A DNA stretch of 64,000 nt, taken from NCBI GenBank assembly GCA_902729315.2, contig LR746272.1, forward strand, positions 186,001 through 250,000, in the 5' to 3' direction. Source of the DNA: Spirodela intermedia (taxonomy: Eukaryota > Streptophyta > Magnoliopsida > Alismatales > Araceae). The notes beneath the pieces were generated by a model. That model had not been told where the DNA came from. It saw only the letters and a list, made by a program, of their open reading frames with translations, and ran no database searches. Positions 11,601 through 31,900 of the stretch are shown here, piece by piece (position 1 is the first letter of the stretch; each line of letters starts with the position of its first letter). Position numbers and translations under genes: made by a program.

Positions 11601-14600
11601 GTCCAAGTTCCTGAGGGCCTCTGGCTATTTCTTCTTGAAAGTGCTAATGCTGTGAAACCTGATGATTTATTGGGTTGCCAAGTGTTCCATTCTGATTCAC
11701 AACCTTGTGAAACTTGCTACAAGGAAATTTCCAAAGTTGCATCCCTTGCGGGTAGCCTTAGGTACACACCATAACACTTCTGTCTTCCTATATAATGTGG
11801 TCTTGTCACTCGTTATGTTTTTGTCAACATTACAGAGAGTCAAAGCATAAACAGCGACAGAGTCATGAAAGATTGTTTTCTGGGAAAAGCATTAACCTTT
11901 ACCCTGGTGGGAAGTACTTCTTGTTGCCATCATCGTGGCTCACAAAATGGAGGGCTTATATCACAACAACAGGGAAAAATAGTTCTTCAGTTGAGCCTGA
12001 ATGCTTGGAGGTCATCGTCGATTCACTAAAATGCGAAAAGGTGATATCAAAATGATTTCTAATGATTTTCTTAGTTTCTTCACCCCACTTGTATATTTGT
12101 AAGGTCTCCTTCCCGCTGTCCTAAGGTTTTGTAAGATGCTTTTCATGGAGCGGATGGCATCGTGTATGATTGCACTGTCTCAATTTCTCTGAAAAAATAC
12201 CTGTTTTGAAGAATCGATGACTTACGCCAAGATCCAATGTGGATCGAGATATCGTGATCACCAGATCCTCCTTTAGTAAAAAAAATGATTTCCCTGCCTT
12301 TTTGTAGATGATGATTTTTTTTTTGTAGCTACTCTCATCTTAGGATTCACATTACTTAATATGCCATAAAGGATCATGTTATGGATACGCTATCAAACCT
12401 TGTGGTCACTTTTGATCGACCAATGCTAGTGCCAAGATGCTTTATAGTCTCTATTTATTCCAGAAGATGGCATTATTGACTGTATTATGAGGAATCTTGG
12501 TAGTGTCCGTGCAAAGAAACAATATCTCACATGCAGGAAGTCTACTATTCTAGGTCATTTATGCTAAAATTTTCATTTTCAAGGGTTTCTTTATCCAAAT
12601 ATTCGAGGGACAACTTTGTGCCATGCACCTGCTGCCTTAGAATCAAAAATCTTAGCGATAATTGTAATCTCAATAGCTATGCAAAGGAGCTAAAACGATT
12701 CTTCCCAGTTTCTAATTCTGCACCTCCTGTGCTTCCATGATGGGGGCCTTTTGGCTATTTTCTTACGCTAGCATTGATGCCTACTATTGTCAAATGCCTC
12801 GTCCTACCATACCACTGTATTATGAAACCATTTCTCCCTGTTCCTGGCTGTATTTTCACTTCCTTGTTTTCTATAAAATTGGTTCAGTCATTTCCAATCG
12901 CAACCCTTCTTTTGTCCTCGACTTCCACATCCATTAACCATTGTTAGTCTTAGATGATAATGCCACCTTAGGCTATCATTGGCGTCTTGTCTTTGTATTT
13001 TTCCTCAATTGAGATCGTCCTCTACATCGCCCTACGTTGCCATCCGAGATGAGCTTATAATGTTTAAGTCTCATCTTCTCTCGGATTATCTTTGGTACTC
13101 CAAATATGGGTAAATTTGAGATTGGTAGGTAGTCAGTTCTAACGTACTAAGGTCTGGCTTTCCATCAGAGCGAAGAAGCTTGCCTTTCCATCCTGTCAAC
13201 TCTTCTTTCACGCCTTTTTACTATCGAATGTTAGCTTTAAAAGTCCTATATTTCCTTGCTAATAATTCTTATCTTTCTGTATATCAGCATGGTCGACTGC
13301 TAGAAAGGCCTCTCGGGCTTGTTTGCAAGCGTGGTCTGATCACACAAAAGTTGTCAAACGTAAGTGAATTCAGTTCTAATTCCTCCTTGCCTTTTTTGTT
13401 TTTCCCTTTTTGTTCGTATTTTAAAATTTGTTAAAAGCCTATATAAATGATTACCAGAATTTCTGGTCATGTTTATAGTTGTGTCTGGTGGATTTTTTTT
13501 GTCAAACTGGGGCAACGTATTTTCCATTACCAAGACATGTAATGGGATAGGGTATTTTCCCTATGAAATGCATATAATGGGCCCTGTGATGTGGCTTTTA
13601 TCTCGCATCCCCTTTCTCTCACGGTTCGATAGTAAAAAAAAATTCTTTACTTTCATTCTTTTTTCCTAAATTAATGCGTTCTTTATCTTCTATTCATGCT
13701 TATACCTCTTGCTGTCGCAATCTTGTTTGCACTTGCTCTTAACCTGTGTAATGTCTAAAACTTTCAAATGATACTGTTATTAATTTTCTATTCCAGTTTC
13801 TATTATCTTTATGTATCCATTTTTGCTTGTGTAATATTTCAGGTCGATGGGTTAACGATAATTCCAGAGAGTGATTGGAAGCGTTTCTGTATAGAATGGG
13901 AAGCGATCGAGGAGAAAGGCATTTCTGCTGAAATTCTTCGCATCAATAATAAAGTAGCTGGATCTTGTGAAGGGATCCCAATGTCAGAGGATAATTTAAA
14001 TTTATCAAATGATGAAGTATCTTGTGAGCTAGAGTCTAAGGATCTTATTATCAAGACTGATCCAGAAGTAAGGCCAAGGAGATACATAATTTACAAGTTA
14101 ACATTTGCAAAGTGTGAACTCCCTATTTTTTCCCTATAAAGTTCACTAAGGCCTTTTATTTCATGCATACATCCTTCCATTCCCTTTCATTCCTTAATTG
14201 AGTTCATATCATACCATGCGTATTCAAAAGTGACTGCAAGCTTTGTGATCAACAGCCATTGCCTTTCTGAGTTATAGGATGCCTTCACGAGCTTATTTAG
14301 TATCTTCATATGCTTTCTAGATTTGTGAGGAATGTATTGGGGAAAGAGATAGCTGTGAGCTGATGCGCAAGCTTAACTATTCCGATGAGGAAATCAGTGT
14401 GCATCTAATTCGGGGCAAAGAAGTTCCAAGATCACTTTTGGAAGCTTCTACAAACATCTCTGAGCCAGATCGTCGAACTTCCAAGCGTTCACGGAGAACA
14501 TCATCTGGCAAAATTTGTAATTTGAGAGTATCAGGCACGACATCAGTATATCAGTTGAAGATGATGATTTGGGAATACTTTGGGGTATGAATATATCACA

Positions 14601-15440
14601 GAATATGATTTACATTTTTATGGTGTAAAATTACCTGGAGACATTGGATTACTAACGTTACACGCCAGTTATTGTTTTGATATTTTTCCTGTCTCTATAT
14701 AATCGGAAATGAACGTTTTCAAAATAATGCTTTCAAACATCTTTTCAAACTTTTTTATTGGTGCATCTCCTTCAAGCCATTTGTCCTCCAAATTTTTCAG
14801 TCGTATATCATTCCCGCTTTAAAATTTGCTGAAATCATTGGGATGTCCGCAACCTGCCGTAGTGTTTTTCCTAAAGGAAGGAAGAAAGGATATCTAATTG
14901 AGGCCGTAGTCTCTAGTTTTTATGTTAATGTAACCTTTTTGGAAAAGTATCGGTTATGACATTTTTATGGGTGGAAAACGCCCTAAATTTATCTTCTTGA
15001 AACGTGCAACAGGTAGTGAAGGAAAACCAGAAACTTCACAAAGGTTCTCTGGAAATTGAAGGTGACTCTGCTACTCTAGCTGACAAGAATATTTTTCCTG
15101 GAGATGTTCTGTGGGTCACTGACTCCGAGATTCATGAGAACCGCGATATAGCCGGTATGGAAGAACCACTCATGAACTCTCTTTTTTGAGACCATTGATC
15201 CATTCATGTATAAAATGCCCATTTCTTTGCTACTTCTAGATGAGCTTTCGGAGCAGAAGGTTGAGTCCCATCAAACGGAAGAAGGGTTTCGTGGGACCCT
15301 TTTGTTGTCAGATGTTTCCATTCAGGTACTGCTAGTGATATAAACCATATTGACTTTCGTTGAACGTGTTCCACAATGTCACAGTTGGGGGTCATTTTCT
15401 GCAGGACAGGCATGATCCTGCCATCTCAAGTCATATATGA
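5666..15440 (+). CDS. UBP26: Ubiquitin carboxyl-terminal hydrolase 26 (UBP26)
   Basis: Fourteen exons: 5666-5739, 5819-6418, 7223-7478, 7616-8352, 8543-8633, 9550-9731, 11477-11761, 11836-12040, 13288-13359, 13843-14067, 14321-14584, 15013-15154, 15240-15325, 15405-15440. The joined frame is 3255 nt or 1084 residues; Arabidopsis UBP26 is about 1067. The N-terminus [10 protein letters not shown] and the spacing match that protein. The Cys box ([13 protein letters not shown]) puts the nucleophile at about C115. The His box ([10 protein letters not shown]) gives H360 and the following WWEFDDE gives D377. Two CxxC pairs in exon 3 form the zinc-binding fingers. DUSP-type repeats follow, each with a CSHGK or [13 protein letters not shown]-like motif, then a C-terminal ubiquitin-like region (KVNLRVSG-type fold start, IFPGDVLWV). 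In Arabidopsis UBP26 removes ubiquitin from histone H2B in heterochromatin silencing and seed development. The last exon is uncertain: without the final splice the frame would stop at 15343. Confidence 0.93.
10914..11211. mobile_element. Candidate solo LTR in UBP26 intron 6
   Basis: A 298-base segment with TG...CA ends sits inside the longest UBP26 intron. It begins TGTAACGACCCTG and ends GTGGCCTAACA. Read from the other strand it ends GGGTCGTTACA, a form I know from plant Ty3/gypsy LTRs, so its orientation is open. Flanking pentamers are AAATA and AACTA, a one-mismatch target duplication. Its GC content is clearly higher than that of the surrounding intron. No internal retroelement coding is present, so a solo LTR is the simplest reading. 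Confidence 0.4.
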
Positions 15441-17112
15441 TGCCGAGGTGACCCGCCAATCGTTGATTTGGTGTTGGTTACATTTAGCATGGTACCCACC
15501 ATGTGATTGCAAATTAACATCTTACCTCTGGGCCATCAGGTTTTGCCTGTTCGGGCATCCACCTTCGGTCAAGGCTTACTTTTGTAGATAATATTGGCAT
15601 AGCCATCTCAGCCTCCAAATATTCAGACAGATGGTATACAGTTCACACTAGTCGACAGAAGACTCACTGAACATAAATGCATAGCATTCTTTAGGACCAT
15701 GTTACTCGCACATGCTTCACAGCCATGTGTTTTAATGCCTCTGCAGTTCTCTCAGCATGTTTGCCGCAGCAGGTCCCCCCGACGCTGTTTCGAGAGATCC
15801 TCTACTCTAAGCCATTGTTTGGGAGTACTTAGAGAAGCTGCACTACAAGTGCACTACTTCGTACGAACTCTGACAGATTGGCCCCTTCTGTATTCGCTAG
15901 ACGAAGCTGTGTGCTAGCTATTCCAGGTGATTTGATTCCATCGGTTCCTTTTTTTAGCCGCGTTGACGTTGATTCATAGCTTTTCTCATTTTAACGGAAT
16001 TTTTTTGAGCAAGGTAGCTGAAAATGCGTAGAAAATGCGTCATTGACCTCACTTGTTTGACGGGAGAAAACAAGAACCAAAAAAAATCCCTGCAGCATTG
16101 TAACACATTTAATTTTTAGTGTTAAATACCATGATTGCAAACCTTCCGGCCGAGGGTGGGTAGGCTCAGCAGTTTCGTGTAATACTTGAGCAGATAATGC
16201 GACACATCCTCTTGGACACCATAGGTGAGCATTGCAGTGGTCAGAGTCTTGGTTGGCTTAACGATTCATTCTTGTAGAAATTGAGAGTATTGACAGCTGA
16301 GACCAAGCATGAGATGCTATTTCTATGGTCATCCTGTTCCACCTGCCGCCAGTCTTCGTCCTCAAGCTGTTCTTGGGTTCTTAGTTTGGCTACAAGGTGG
16401 TGATGGGCGCGTGCTATCTCTGTTCAGGCAGGATCGCCCGGATGAATTTACCCATGCATCCATTTCCTTCTCCTTTCTTTCTTTTGATAATTGGATTGTC
16501 GGTGTTACATCCGCAGCATGGAGTCGGCACCTTGAAAGAGCTGGCGACTGCCCGCCCAAAATGGCTGGTTCTGTGGCGCGCGCACCTGGCGCCAAAGATT
16601 TAGACGGCGATTCTAGCCAGAGCTTCAGATGCCTGCTTGCTGAGCCTACCTCCCCCGGCGCTTGTCACGGCGAATTGTATGGACTTTAATGCGCTTGTTG
16701 TAAAGCTAAACAGAGCTACGTATTCCCCGGGGGGAGGGGGGGCGTGGTGCATGTGTTCCTTGTGTGAATTCTCGACCCCCTGGGAGCCGTCTGTGTGACG
16801 TATCTACGCCGGTCGGGTTTCTTCTTGAATGATATGGAGTTCCCAATCCAAAGCCCGCAGCGGCAGAAGAAGGACGAGGGAGGGGAAACCGGCGTAGCGT
16901 ATACACGACGAATTGCCCGCCAAGCACGCGGCCCACGGCATGAACAACGCGCTCCCCCCGAACGCACCCTCCTTCTCTTCGCTGCTTGCGCTTGCTCTGC
17001 TCTGCGTCGCGTCCCCCAGCTACTGAGCAACAGCTGGCTCGGCCAGCGAGCTCCTGCTTGCCCGAGCTTGTAGCGATTCGTAGTCCTGGAGAGGGTGGCA
17101 AACACGGGTGAG
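15441..17112. other. Convergent UBP26/PDS 3' intergenic region
   Basis: This lies between the 3' ends of UBP26 (+) and PDS (-). Several open frames exist, for example 16309-16689 on the plus strand and two overlapping minus-strand frames in the GC-rich part at 16,706-17,215. None resembles a known protein. The minus-strand frames could only matter if the last PDS exon is longer than modelled. Otherwise it should hold the two 3' UTRs. Confidence 0.4.
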
Positions 17113-24429
<7,317 letters not shown>

Positions 24430-26016
24430 ACTCGCCTGCGGGCTAGATGCCGCTCTTCACCTGAAAGTCATGACGACGGAATTTTGGCCCTTTCAGAGTT
24501 AGTCAGGATCAGAATTACGAAAACATGAAATGGGGAAGCTCGAAAGGGCGATAATCAGCGTCGCGACAGAAGAAAGAGTCGGAACGAAAAAATACTCGTC
24601 CTGTTGGTAAGTCAAAAAGCCGGTGGGTACAATTCAACGACATAGATGACCAAAAGAAGCTGGGTGATGCCCATGGAGCTTACAGGAGGAGGAAGGGAAC
24701 TTCAGATATCCGGTTTCGGAATTATGATGGGGAGCGGCCACAGAAGAACGGAGTACAATCTATGCTGGCGATGAGACTGGAAACGACTTTGTACGATACG
24801 AATTGCAAGAAAGAGGAGCGAGTATGTTTGTGGAGAGAGAGAGAGATGCAGTCTGACCTTAGCCAGCCCAGCCCTCTCGTAGCAGGAGAGAAGAGGCCGA
24901 GCGCAGACGCGACGCGAAGAAGAAGAGGAGAGCTCCGATCAATTTCCGCCACAGGGGACCGCGGACTCCATTCACCACCCAGTGGGTGAGACCTGTAGCG
25001 GAGAGACGAGTGGGCTGCTGGCGGTGGTGGGCGTCGGTCCCTTGAGGAGGGGATGAACTGGTTTTGGAGTTCAGAGCGTGGAGTGGGAAGCGGAAAACTT
25101 TTGGATTGGGAAACCTCCTTGGCCCATCCGATTGCGCCCGAGTGTGCCGCTCATCACCGTCCACCCCGCGAACGGCCCGAGGCCGCCCGCAAAGGGACCC
25201 ACGTCCTCCACACCCCTGCCGGAGAGGACCACTTCCGGTCACACCTTGCGGTCGTAACGCATAGAATCAGATAGTCACAACGCACCGCTTACTGCTCTTC
25301 CGTGACAAAGCTGGCTCCCTAATCTTCGCATCTTATTCTCCCCTCGATCAGTGAAGGGACAAGTCGTTGACTTCAGGACCGGACTACTTCACATTCGTTG
25401 AATCACAGAAAATTATAAAGGAAGAAAACTACTTTTTCATATTTTACGAAGCGCGTAATCTGTAAATGGTGTTGACTTTCAGATGTTATAAGGCAGATCG
25501 CTCTTTCTGAGATCACGAATTGAAGTGGAACAGAACGTCCCGCCTGAATAAAGTTACAATCTTTCAGCTGTGTTAGATGAGTGCATCCAGTCCAAGCAAT
25601 GGAGGAAGGCTGGCGTGTGCGAGCTTGCGGGATGGGAGATCCGAGGTTCTCAAGTGTCTCCAAGCGCTCAACGAAACAAGACGCTCTGCCCGACGCCAGA
25701 GAAGAAGAACACGGAGCAGACCGCCGCCGGTGGTCTCGTCGTCGGCTCCCTTCCATCCACGGGCAAACCCCGCGATGACTGCCGTCTTGTCGTCCCCTTG
25801 CCATTCCCGGCGGCTCCAGCATCCGATTCCTTTTTCGTCTCCCAGTGTTACCCCCTTCCTCTGCGCGCAGAGTTCCCTCCAGAGCGGGAAAGAACCTCCT
25901 CTCCCCGCGAGATCCCCCCCCAATCCCGGAGAGGGAGCCTAAATGGAGGGAAGATGAAGGCAGGGGACGAGAAATGCAGCGCTGGCCAACCGAGACGGAC
26001 CGGAAGTCTCCTTCCG
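24430..26016. promoter_or_regulatory. Shared upstream region of PDS (-) and GH17 glucanase (+)
   Basis: The two genes are divergent with 1.6 kb between start codons, so both promoters must lie here. A TATA-like TTATAAAG occurs on the plus strand at 25413-25420, about 600 bases before the glucanase start. Open frames on both strands (for example 24859-25242 and 25403-26104, minus) look like GC-rich chance frames. No light-regulatory element was identified with confidence. Confidence 0.4.
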
Positions 26017-27625
26017 ATGGGTCTCCTCCGCCATCTCCACGGCCTGCTGCTGCCGCTGCCGCTGCTGCTGCTCTGCTGCGCCAGTCCGTCGTCCCGGGGG
26101 GCAACGGCGACGCAGGTGGGGTTCAACTGGGGACTGAAGTCCTCCCACCCGCTGCCGGCTAACGAGGTGGTGCAGCTGCTCCGCGACAACGGCGTCACCA
26201 AGGTGAAGCTGTTCGAGGCCGACCCCCAGGCTCTGACAGCGCTGGCCAAGTCGGGCATCGAGGTCATGGTAGGCATACAAAATGACCTCCTGGAACCTCT
26301 CGCCGGCAGCGTCTCCGCCGCCGTCGACTGGGTCACTCAGAACGTCTCCTCCTACATCTCCAAGCTCGGCGTCGACATCAGGTAACGAACGATCATCCTT
26401 CGTTTCGATTCAAGGGAGGCCGAGGGCGCGCCAACCATGATCTATCCAAACGATTGAAAGTGTTCGACCGAACAGGTTCGTGGCGGTGGGGAACGAGCCC
26501 TTCTTGGAGACGTACAAGGACAAGTACCTGCTGGTCACATTCCCCGCCCTCCAGAACGTGCAGGCTGCCCTCATCAAGGCCGGCCTCGGCCGACAGGTGA
26601 AGGTCACCGTCCCTCTCAACGCCGACGTGTACCAGTCGGTTTCCGGCCTCCCCTCCGGTGGAGACTTCCGGGACGATATCCGCCCTCTCATGGTCTCCAT
26701 CGCCCGCTTCCTCCTCGACAACGGCTCCCCGCTCGCCATCAACATCTACCCGTTCCTCAGCCTCTACGCCGACCCTCACTTCCCCGTCGAGTACGCCTTC
26801 TTCGATGGCGGCGCCGCCCCCGTCGTGGACGGCGCCGTCTCCTACACCAACGTATTCGAGGCCAACTACGACACCCTCATATGGGCCCTCGAGAAGAACG
26901 GGCTCTCCTCCTTGACGGTGATCGTCGGCGAGATCGGCTGGCCGACTGACGGCGACGCCAACGCCAACCTCGTCAACGCCCGCCGCTTCAACCAGGGGCT
27001 CCTCAACCGGGTCATGGCCGGGAAGGGCACACCGAAGCGGCCCTCGGCACCGCCGGAGATGTACCTCTTCGGGCTCCTCGATGAGGACACCAAGAACATC
27101 GACCCCGGAGCCTTCGAGCGCCACTGGGGAGTCTTCTACTACGACGGTGGCCTCAAGTATCCACTGGCGCTCGACGGGGGGCGGAGCCTCGTCCCAGCCA
27201 GGGGGGTGCGGTACCTTTCCCGGCGGTGGTGCGTGCTCTCGCCGGAGGCCGGCGTCGACGATCCCCTGATCGGCGCCAGTGTTGACACGGCCTGCGGATT
27301 CGCCGATTGCACCAGCCTCCTGCAGGGGTCCTCTTGCAACGGGCTGGACCCCCGCAGCAAGGTCTCTTACGCCTTCAACCAGTATTTCCAGGCGGCCAGC
27401 CAGCAGAGCGGGAGCTGTGGCTTCTCAAACCTGTCCGTGATCACCACCACCGACCCGTCGCAGGGAAGCTGCAGGTTCGGGATCATGATCGACACCTCAA
27501 GGCGTGTGGCGACGCGGAGCCCCTCTTCCTCCTCCTCCTCCTTCCTTTCCCACGGCTTCAGACGCTGGGGAGCACAGCCAGCTGTTGTCGTGGCGGCGGC
27601 CGCGCTGTCGTCACTTCTCCTCTGA
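26017..27625 (+). CDS. GPI-anchored glucan endo-1,3-beta-glucosidase (GH17 + X8)
   Basis: Two exons, 26017-26381 and 26476-27625, give 504 residues. The protein should hydrolyse beta-1,3-glucan (callose) at the cell surface. A Leu-rich signal peptide starts with MGLLRHLHGLLLPL. The mature part opens with VGFNWG, typical of GH17. The acid/base Glu is E129 in VGNEPF and the nucleophile E274 in VIVGEIGWPT. An X8 (CBM43) module with its Cys set starts at W373 (WCVLSPEAG) and runs to about 458. A Ser-rich linker and hydrophobic tail (AVVVAAAALSSLLL) indicate a GPI anchor. The single intron follows codon position 2 of an Arg just before the first catalytic Glu. An in-frame ATG at 25954 would add 21 mostly polar residues; the downstream ATG was chosen because it places the hydrophobic signal at the N-terminus. 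Confidence 0.92.
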
Positions 27626-28311
27626 CGAGTTCCCGCAGGGATGAACTTAGCACGTCCGCTGCACCCCTGACGTCGATGGTAGGTGGGATAATCCCGCGTT
27701 CGACACGACAAGCTGAGGGAAATGTGAACGAAGAAGAGAGGAGGAAGAAGGAAACCCTCTTCCTTAGATTCGTCCACATTCTGCTATTCACCCCGTCGCA
27801 GAATCCAGAGATAAATAACTCGTTGACTAATTATCATGAGGATTGGTGGTAGCGACTGACTCATTTACGTTGATTATTAGGAGAGCCAGGCTGATTGAGA
27901 CAGCTGCCTTAATATAACACTCTAAACGTCATAATTTCCTCTGCCCAGATGAATTCTCGGTCTGAAGTCCACAATGCAAGCTCAGAGATTATTAATCTCG
28001 CGCCACTTTGTAATCTTGGGGAACGATCACCTGGAGAAGTGCTCCGTGGATCGATGGCGGCGGTGCTCGACGTCGTCCCAGGTAAGCAAGGAGACCAGGA
28101 GAGCGATCTTGGCCCGCAGGGAGTGCTGCGCTGTCATGGCGTGAACCAGAGAGGAGATGCCACGGCGGGTCGCCGTCCGCCGACGTGTTCATCGGCCCCG
28201 CTTCAACGCGTGATGGGGTCGAAGCACATCACGCGGGTTCTGATGTCACGATACTAGGGGCCAGCTGGTAGCCGACGGAGCACACGCGGGCGACAGATAG
28301 AACGAGAGAGG

Positions 28312-28348
<37 letters not shown>

Positions 28349-28919
28349 ACCGGTATGTATCAGTGATCGAGGCGATGATTAAAGAAAGTATAGATAGTAG
28401 CGGTGTTACTCTCGCAGCCATCGAATTCAACTCTTGCCCGCGCACGTCGGATTGCGATCGAACGGGTTGCTTGCAGTCTCAGGACACCCGTGAAGCTCCC
28501 CCGGCATTGTCGGCGATGGAACGCTTCTCGTTCATGCTGCCAACCCTACTTTTACCTGATCTCCGTGTGTAAAACGGTGAAACCATGTAGCGAGTAGACC
28601 GAGATTTCGTACCTTCTGTTTATCCGACATGCGGGAAATGGTGGGTAGGGACGAGCAAGACAGTGGCGGGCAATAACTCGAGCAGCGAAAGGGTCACTGT
28701 CCCGAACAGCAGGAGAGAGAGAGAGGGGGGGCGTGGGTGGGTAGGCGCCTGGGGAGGGGGAGAGGGAAAGATACGGAAACCGAGCGAGAGAGGCAGGGAG
28801 GGAGAGGGAGAACAAAGTCTGGTCTTTTGTTGTTTTTATTCTTCCTCGGCAGATTAGGGAGGAGAGGTGCGGAAGTGGTGGCGGTGGCGGGCAAAGGAGG
28901 GGGCAAGGGGGAGAAGGAG
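27626..28919. other. GH17-SRF intergenic region
   Basis: This contains the glucanase 3' UTR and the receptor-kinase promoter and leader. It includes a GA microsatellite at about 28313-28346 and a purine-rich, GC-rich stretch at 28,700-28,915 directly before the SRF start codon. The 283-residue minus-strand frame at 28552-29403 reads the complement of the purine repeats and is not believed. Confidence 0.45.
28313..28346. repeat. (GA)n microsatellite
   Basis: A run of about 15 GA units in the intergenic DNA upstream of the receptor-kinase gene. Confidence 0.9.
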
Positions 28920-31900
28920 ATGCTGCAGCAGCTTTTCGTTCTTTCGGTCTGCATTTCGGCCTGGAATGCGGCGCCGGTCGATGGCGCCACAGATCAGAAG
29001 GACGGTATGCCCTCTTCGTCAGCTCCGTGCTTTCGCCTTTAGTTTTCCCTGCGCGCCCGTCTTTTTTCCTTAGATGAGGGAGACGAATGAGATCGCTCGT
29101 TTCTTTAGCTACCAGTTGATGCATCGACCTTGCTAGCCTCCTTCGGTGGGCTTGTTTGTGTCCCCCTCCAGCTAGGCTGTGAGCGATTTCATTCCATCTT
29201 ATGGCGCACTGCGAGTGCAGAGTGAGTAGATTTGGGGAGAGCCAGACCTTTTTCCAGTAATCTTCCGAGGAGAGGAGATTCCCCTCTGTATGACCGCAAT
29301 GCGCCGACACATCTTGGGTATCCCAGGAGCGATGGGCGATGACCCAATTTGGTGTCTTCTTGAGGTTGGATTGGATTGGATCTCGGTTCGTAACGAGGGC
29401 CATATCTTCCTGCCTCCGCCATTACATGATTGCCGGATTCCCGTTCCGAGTTCAATCCCGCTGCGATTTTCCTTTGCCGCGGGCTCGCGCAGCTGACTAT
29501 AAAAGTCTGAATTCCGATCGGGAAGGAACCGAGCTTGGCCGTGCCATGGTGGAATCGGAAGACTTCCTACTCGAAACCTACATGATACGTCTGTGAATTC
29601 AGAGCCAAACCAGGGTGGCCGCCCCTGCCCACCTCCCAATCTTGTTCACCAGAGCGATACATGGGTTCGCTTTAATATCTACTGAAAGTAACCTGAGATG
29701 TCGTAGCGGAGCTTTCACCCCGATGCGGACACGTCTTGATTTCCGAGGACGCCCTTCATTGCCTGCTTTCTCCCCTCCGGAGCGTTTCATGTGAGTTCAA
29801 CCTCATTTCCCTACTTCTGACATGGGTTTTTCTTGTTTTTTGTCCCCTGGTGCAGTCTCCGCTCTTAATGTCATGTATAGCAGCTTGAACAGTCCTTCGC
29901 AGCTGACCGGGTGGACCTCTAACGGCGGGGATCCATGCGGGCAGTCATGGAAGGGCATTACGTGCTCGGGTTCCAGAGTTACAGAAATGTTAGCGTCTGG
30001 TCACTCAGTGCGCATTATGGAACGCTCCTCGTCCTCTTCTGACGCTCTCTCCCCCTCTTTTTGGATTCATCAGCAAATTGTCTGGCTTGGGGCTCACCGG
30101 GTCGATGGGCTACAAGCTTCAGGATCTGGACTCCGTGACGAACTTGTCAGTCTCGCTGCCCCCATCATCTCCCCTGCGCTTCTGTCCGTGATTTTAGTCT
30201 TTCTAATGTTCATATTAACTCGCGACGGCACTAATGCAGCGATTTGAGCAACAATAACGTCGGAGTTTCGACCGAAATACCATACGGGCTCCCCCCGAAC
30301 CTAAAGAGACTGTGAGTTCTAGAGTAAAAGCTGGTGTTTTCTATCTGCCGTCCGCTCCCCTGCAGTCTGATCGGAGCGCCTTCCTTTCTATGCAGGAATC
30401 TTGCGGGGAACTCATTCAAGGGGGGAGTCCCTTATTCGATTTCCCTGATGTCTCAGTTGGATTATCTGTGAGTTCCTTCGTGCAATGCTCGTCATTGACC
30501 GATTGCTTTCCACACACACGCATGCATCAGCAATCCGATGTCTATGATCGCAGGAACATCAGCCGTAATCAGCTCAATAATATCCTGAGCGACATGTTCG
30601 GGAACGTCCCTGGCCTTGTGACGATGTGAGTCGGCACTGTTTTCTTTTTTTTTTGGCTCCCAAAGCAAAGAGAGACACTCACTCCTCCGTTCCGTGACAA
30701 AAACTGTGCAGCGACCTATCCTTCAATTCCCTCCCGGGTACCCTGCCGGAGTCCTTCAGCTCCCTGGCGAGTCTGACGACCCTGTAAGGCATAATCTCAT
30801 TCTTCCTCCATTTATTTCCGTCGGAGAAGCTGGGGCTGTGCTACTTACACTCGCCATGTTGTCTCCGTGCTGCAGGTATTTGCAGAATAATCAGTTTACT
30901 GGCTCCATCGATGTTCTTGCGAACCTTCCTCTTGAGAACCTGTAAGGGAGAGCTGTTTATTTGATCCGGCCGACAAGGCATCCTCTGATAACGCTAACCC
31001 GTCTGTAAATTGCCGGCAGGAATTTGGCCAACAATCGTTTTACCGGATGGATCCCTGAGAAGTTGAAGCGAATCAACAATATCCGGTGAGTGTCGTCGGG
31101 CTTATCAACCTTGCCTTCTTCACACAGCCCGGTATCTTGAACCGAGTGCACCAAATTCCGCAGGACCGAGGGCAACTCATGGAGCTCGGGACCCGCACCT
31201 CCTCCGCCACCTTATTCGCCTCCTCCCAACCGGCGCGCGAGCCCTGGGACGAGAACCAACCCCAGCAATTCCTCTGATGGTGGTGGCGGGGGGAAATCCG
31301 GCATCGGCGGCGGGGGAATTGCTGGGATCATCATAGCCCTGTTGGTGGTCGGTTCAATTGTTGCATTTTTCTTGGTGAAGCGCCGAAGGTCCCGGCATTC
31401 CTCCATCAAGGAAAAGCTCGATGTGGACAGGCCTTTCACAGCATTGCCCGAACCGAACGGTAGTTTAAAGTTTCCTTTTTTCTGTTCTGTGCTTGGTTGG
31501 TTAGGCTCATCAGATCTTCCGTGCATTAGCAGTGAGGTTCATGCGCTCCAAGAAAACACACGCCATCTGACCTCAATTTTTTTTATTTTTTTTATTTTTT
31601 TCCTCTCTTCTTCTATCTGGGTGTGCATGCTCGTTCCAGTCTTCCACTAAACTGCATGCTACTAATTAAAGTATGAAAACTCTTGCTCTAACTGCAGAGA
31701 TGAAGTCCGTCCAACCATCCTCTGCTGCGGATCATGTGACTGTTGAGTTGCCCGCCACCCTCAGCCTGAAACCACCTCCGATGGAGCGGCACAAATCATT
31801 TGACGATGGGGAGGATCTGCCCAGCAGGCCACTTGTGGCGAAGAAAATTACATCTCCCATTAGTGCAAAGGCGTATCCTGTAGCGGACCTGCAGATGGCT

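Noticed and set aside
16309-16689. 126-codon plus-strand frame between UBP26 and PDS
   Set aside because: No known similarity and no splice context tying it to UBP26. Probably 3' UTR or intergenic.
26393-27124. 243-codon minus-strand frame opposite the GH17 gene
   Set aside because: It is antisense to a clear GH17 exon. GC-rich third positions open the opposite frame, and it shows no domain.
28552-29403. 283-codon minus-strand frame before and into the SRF gene
   Set aside because: It reads through complement of GA repeats and across SRF exon 1. Its composition is repeat-driven.
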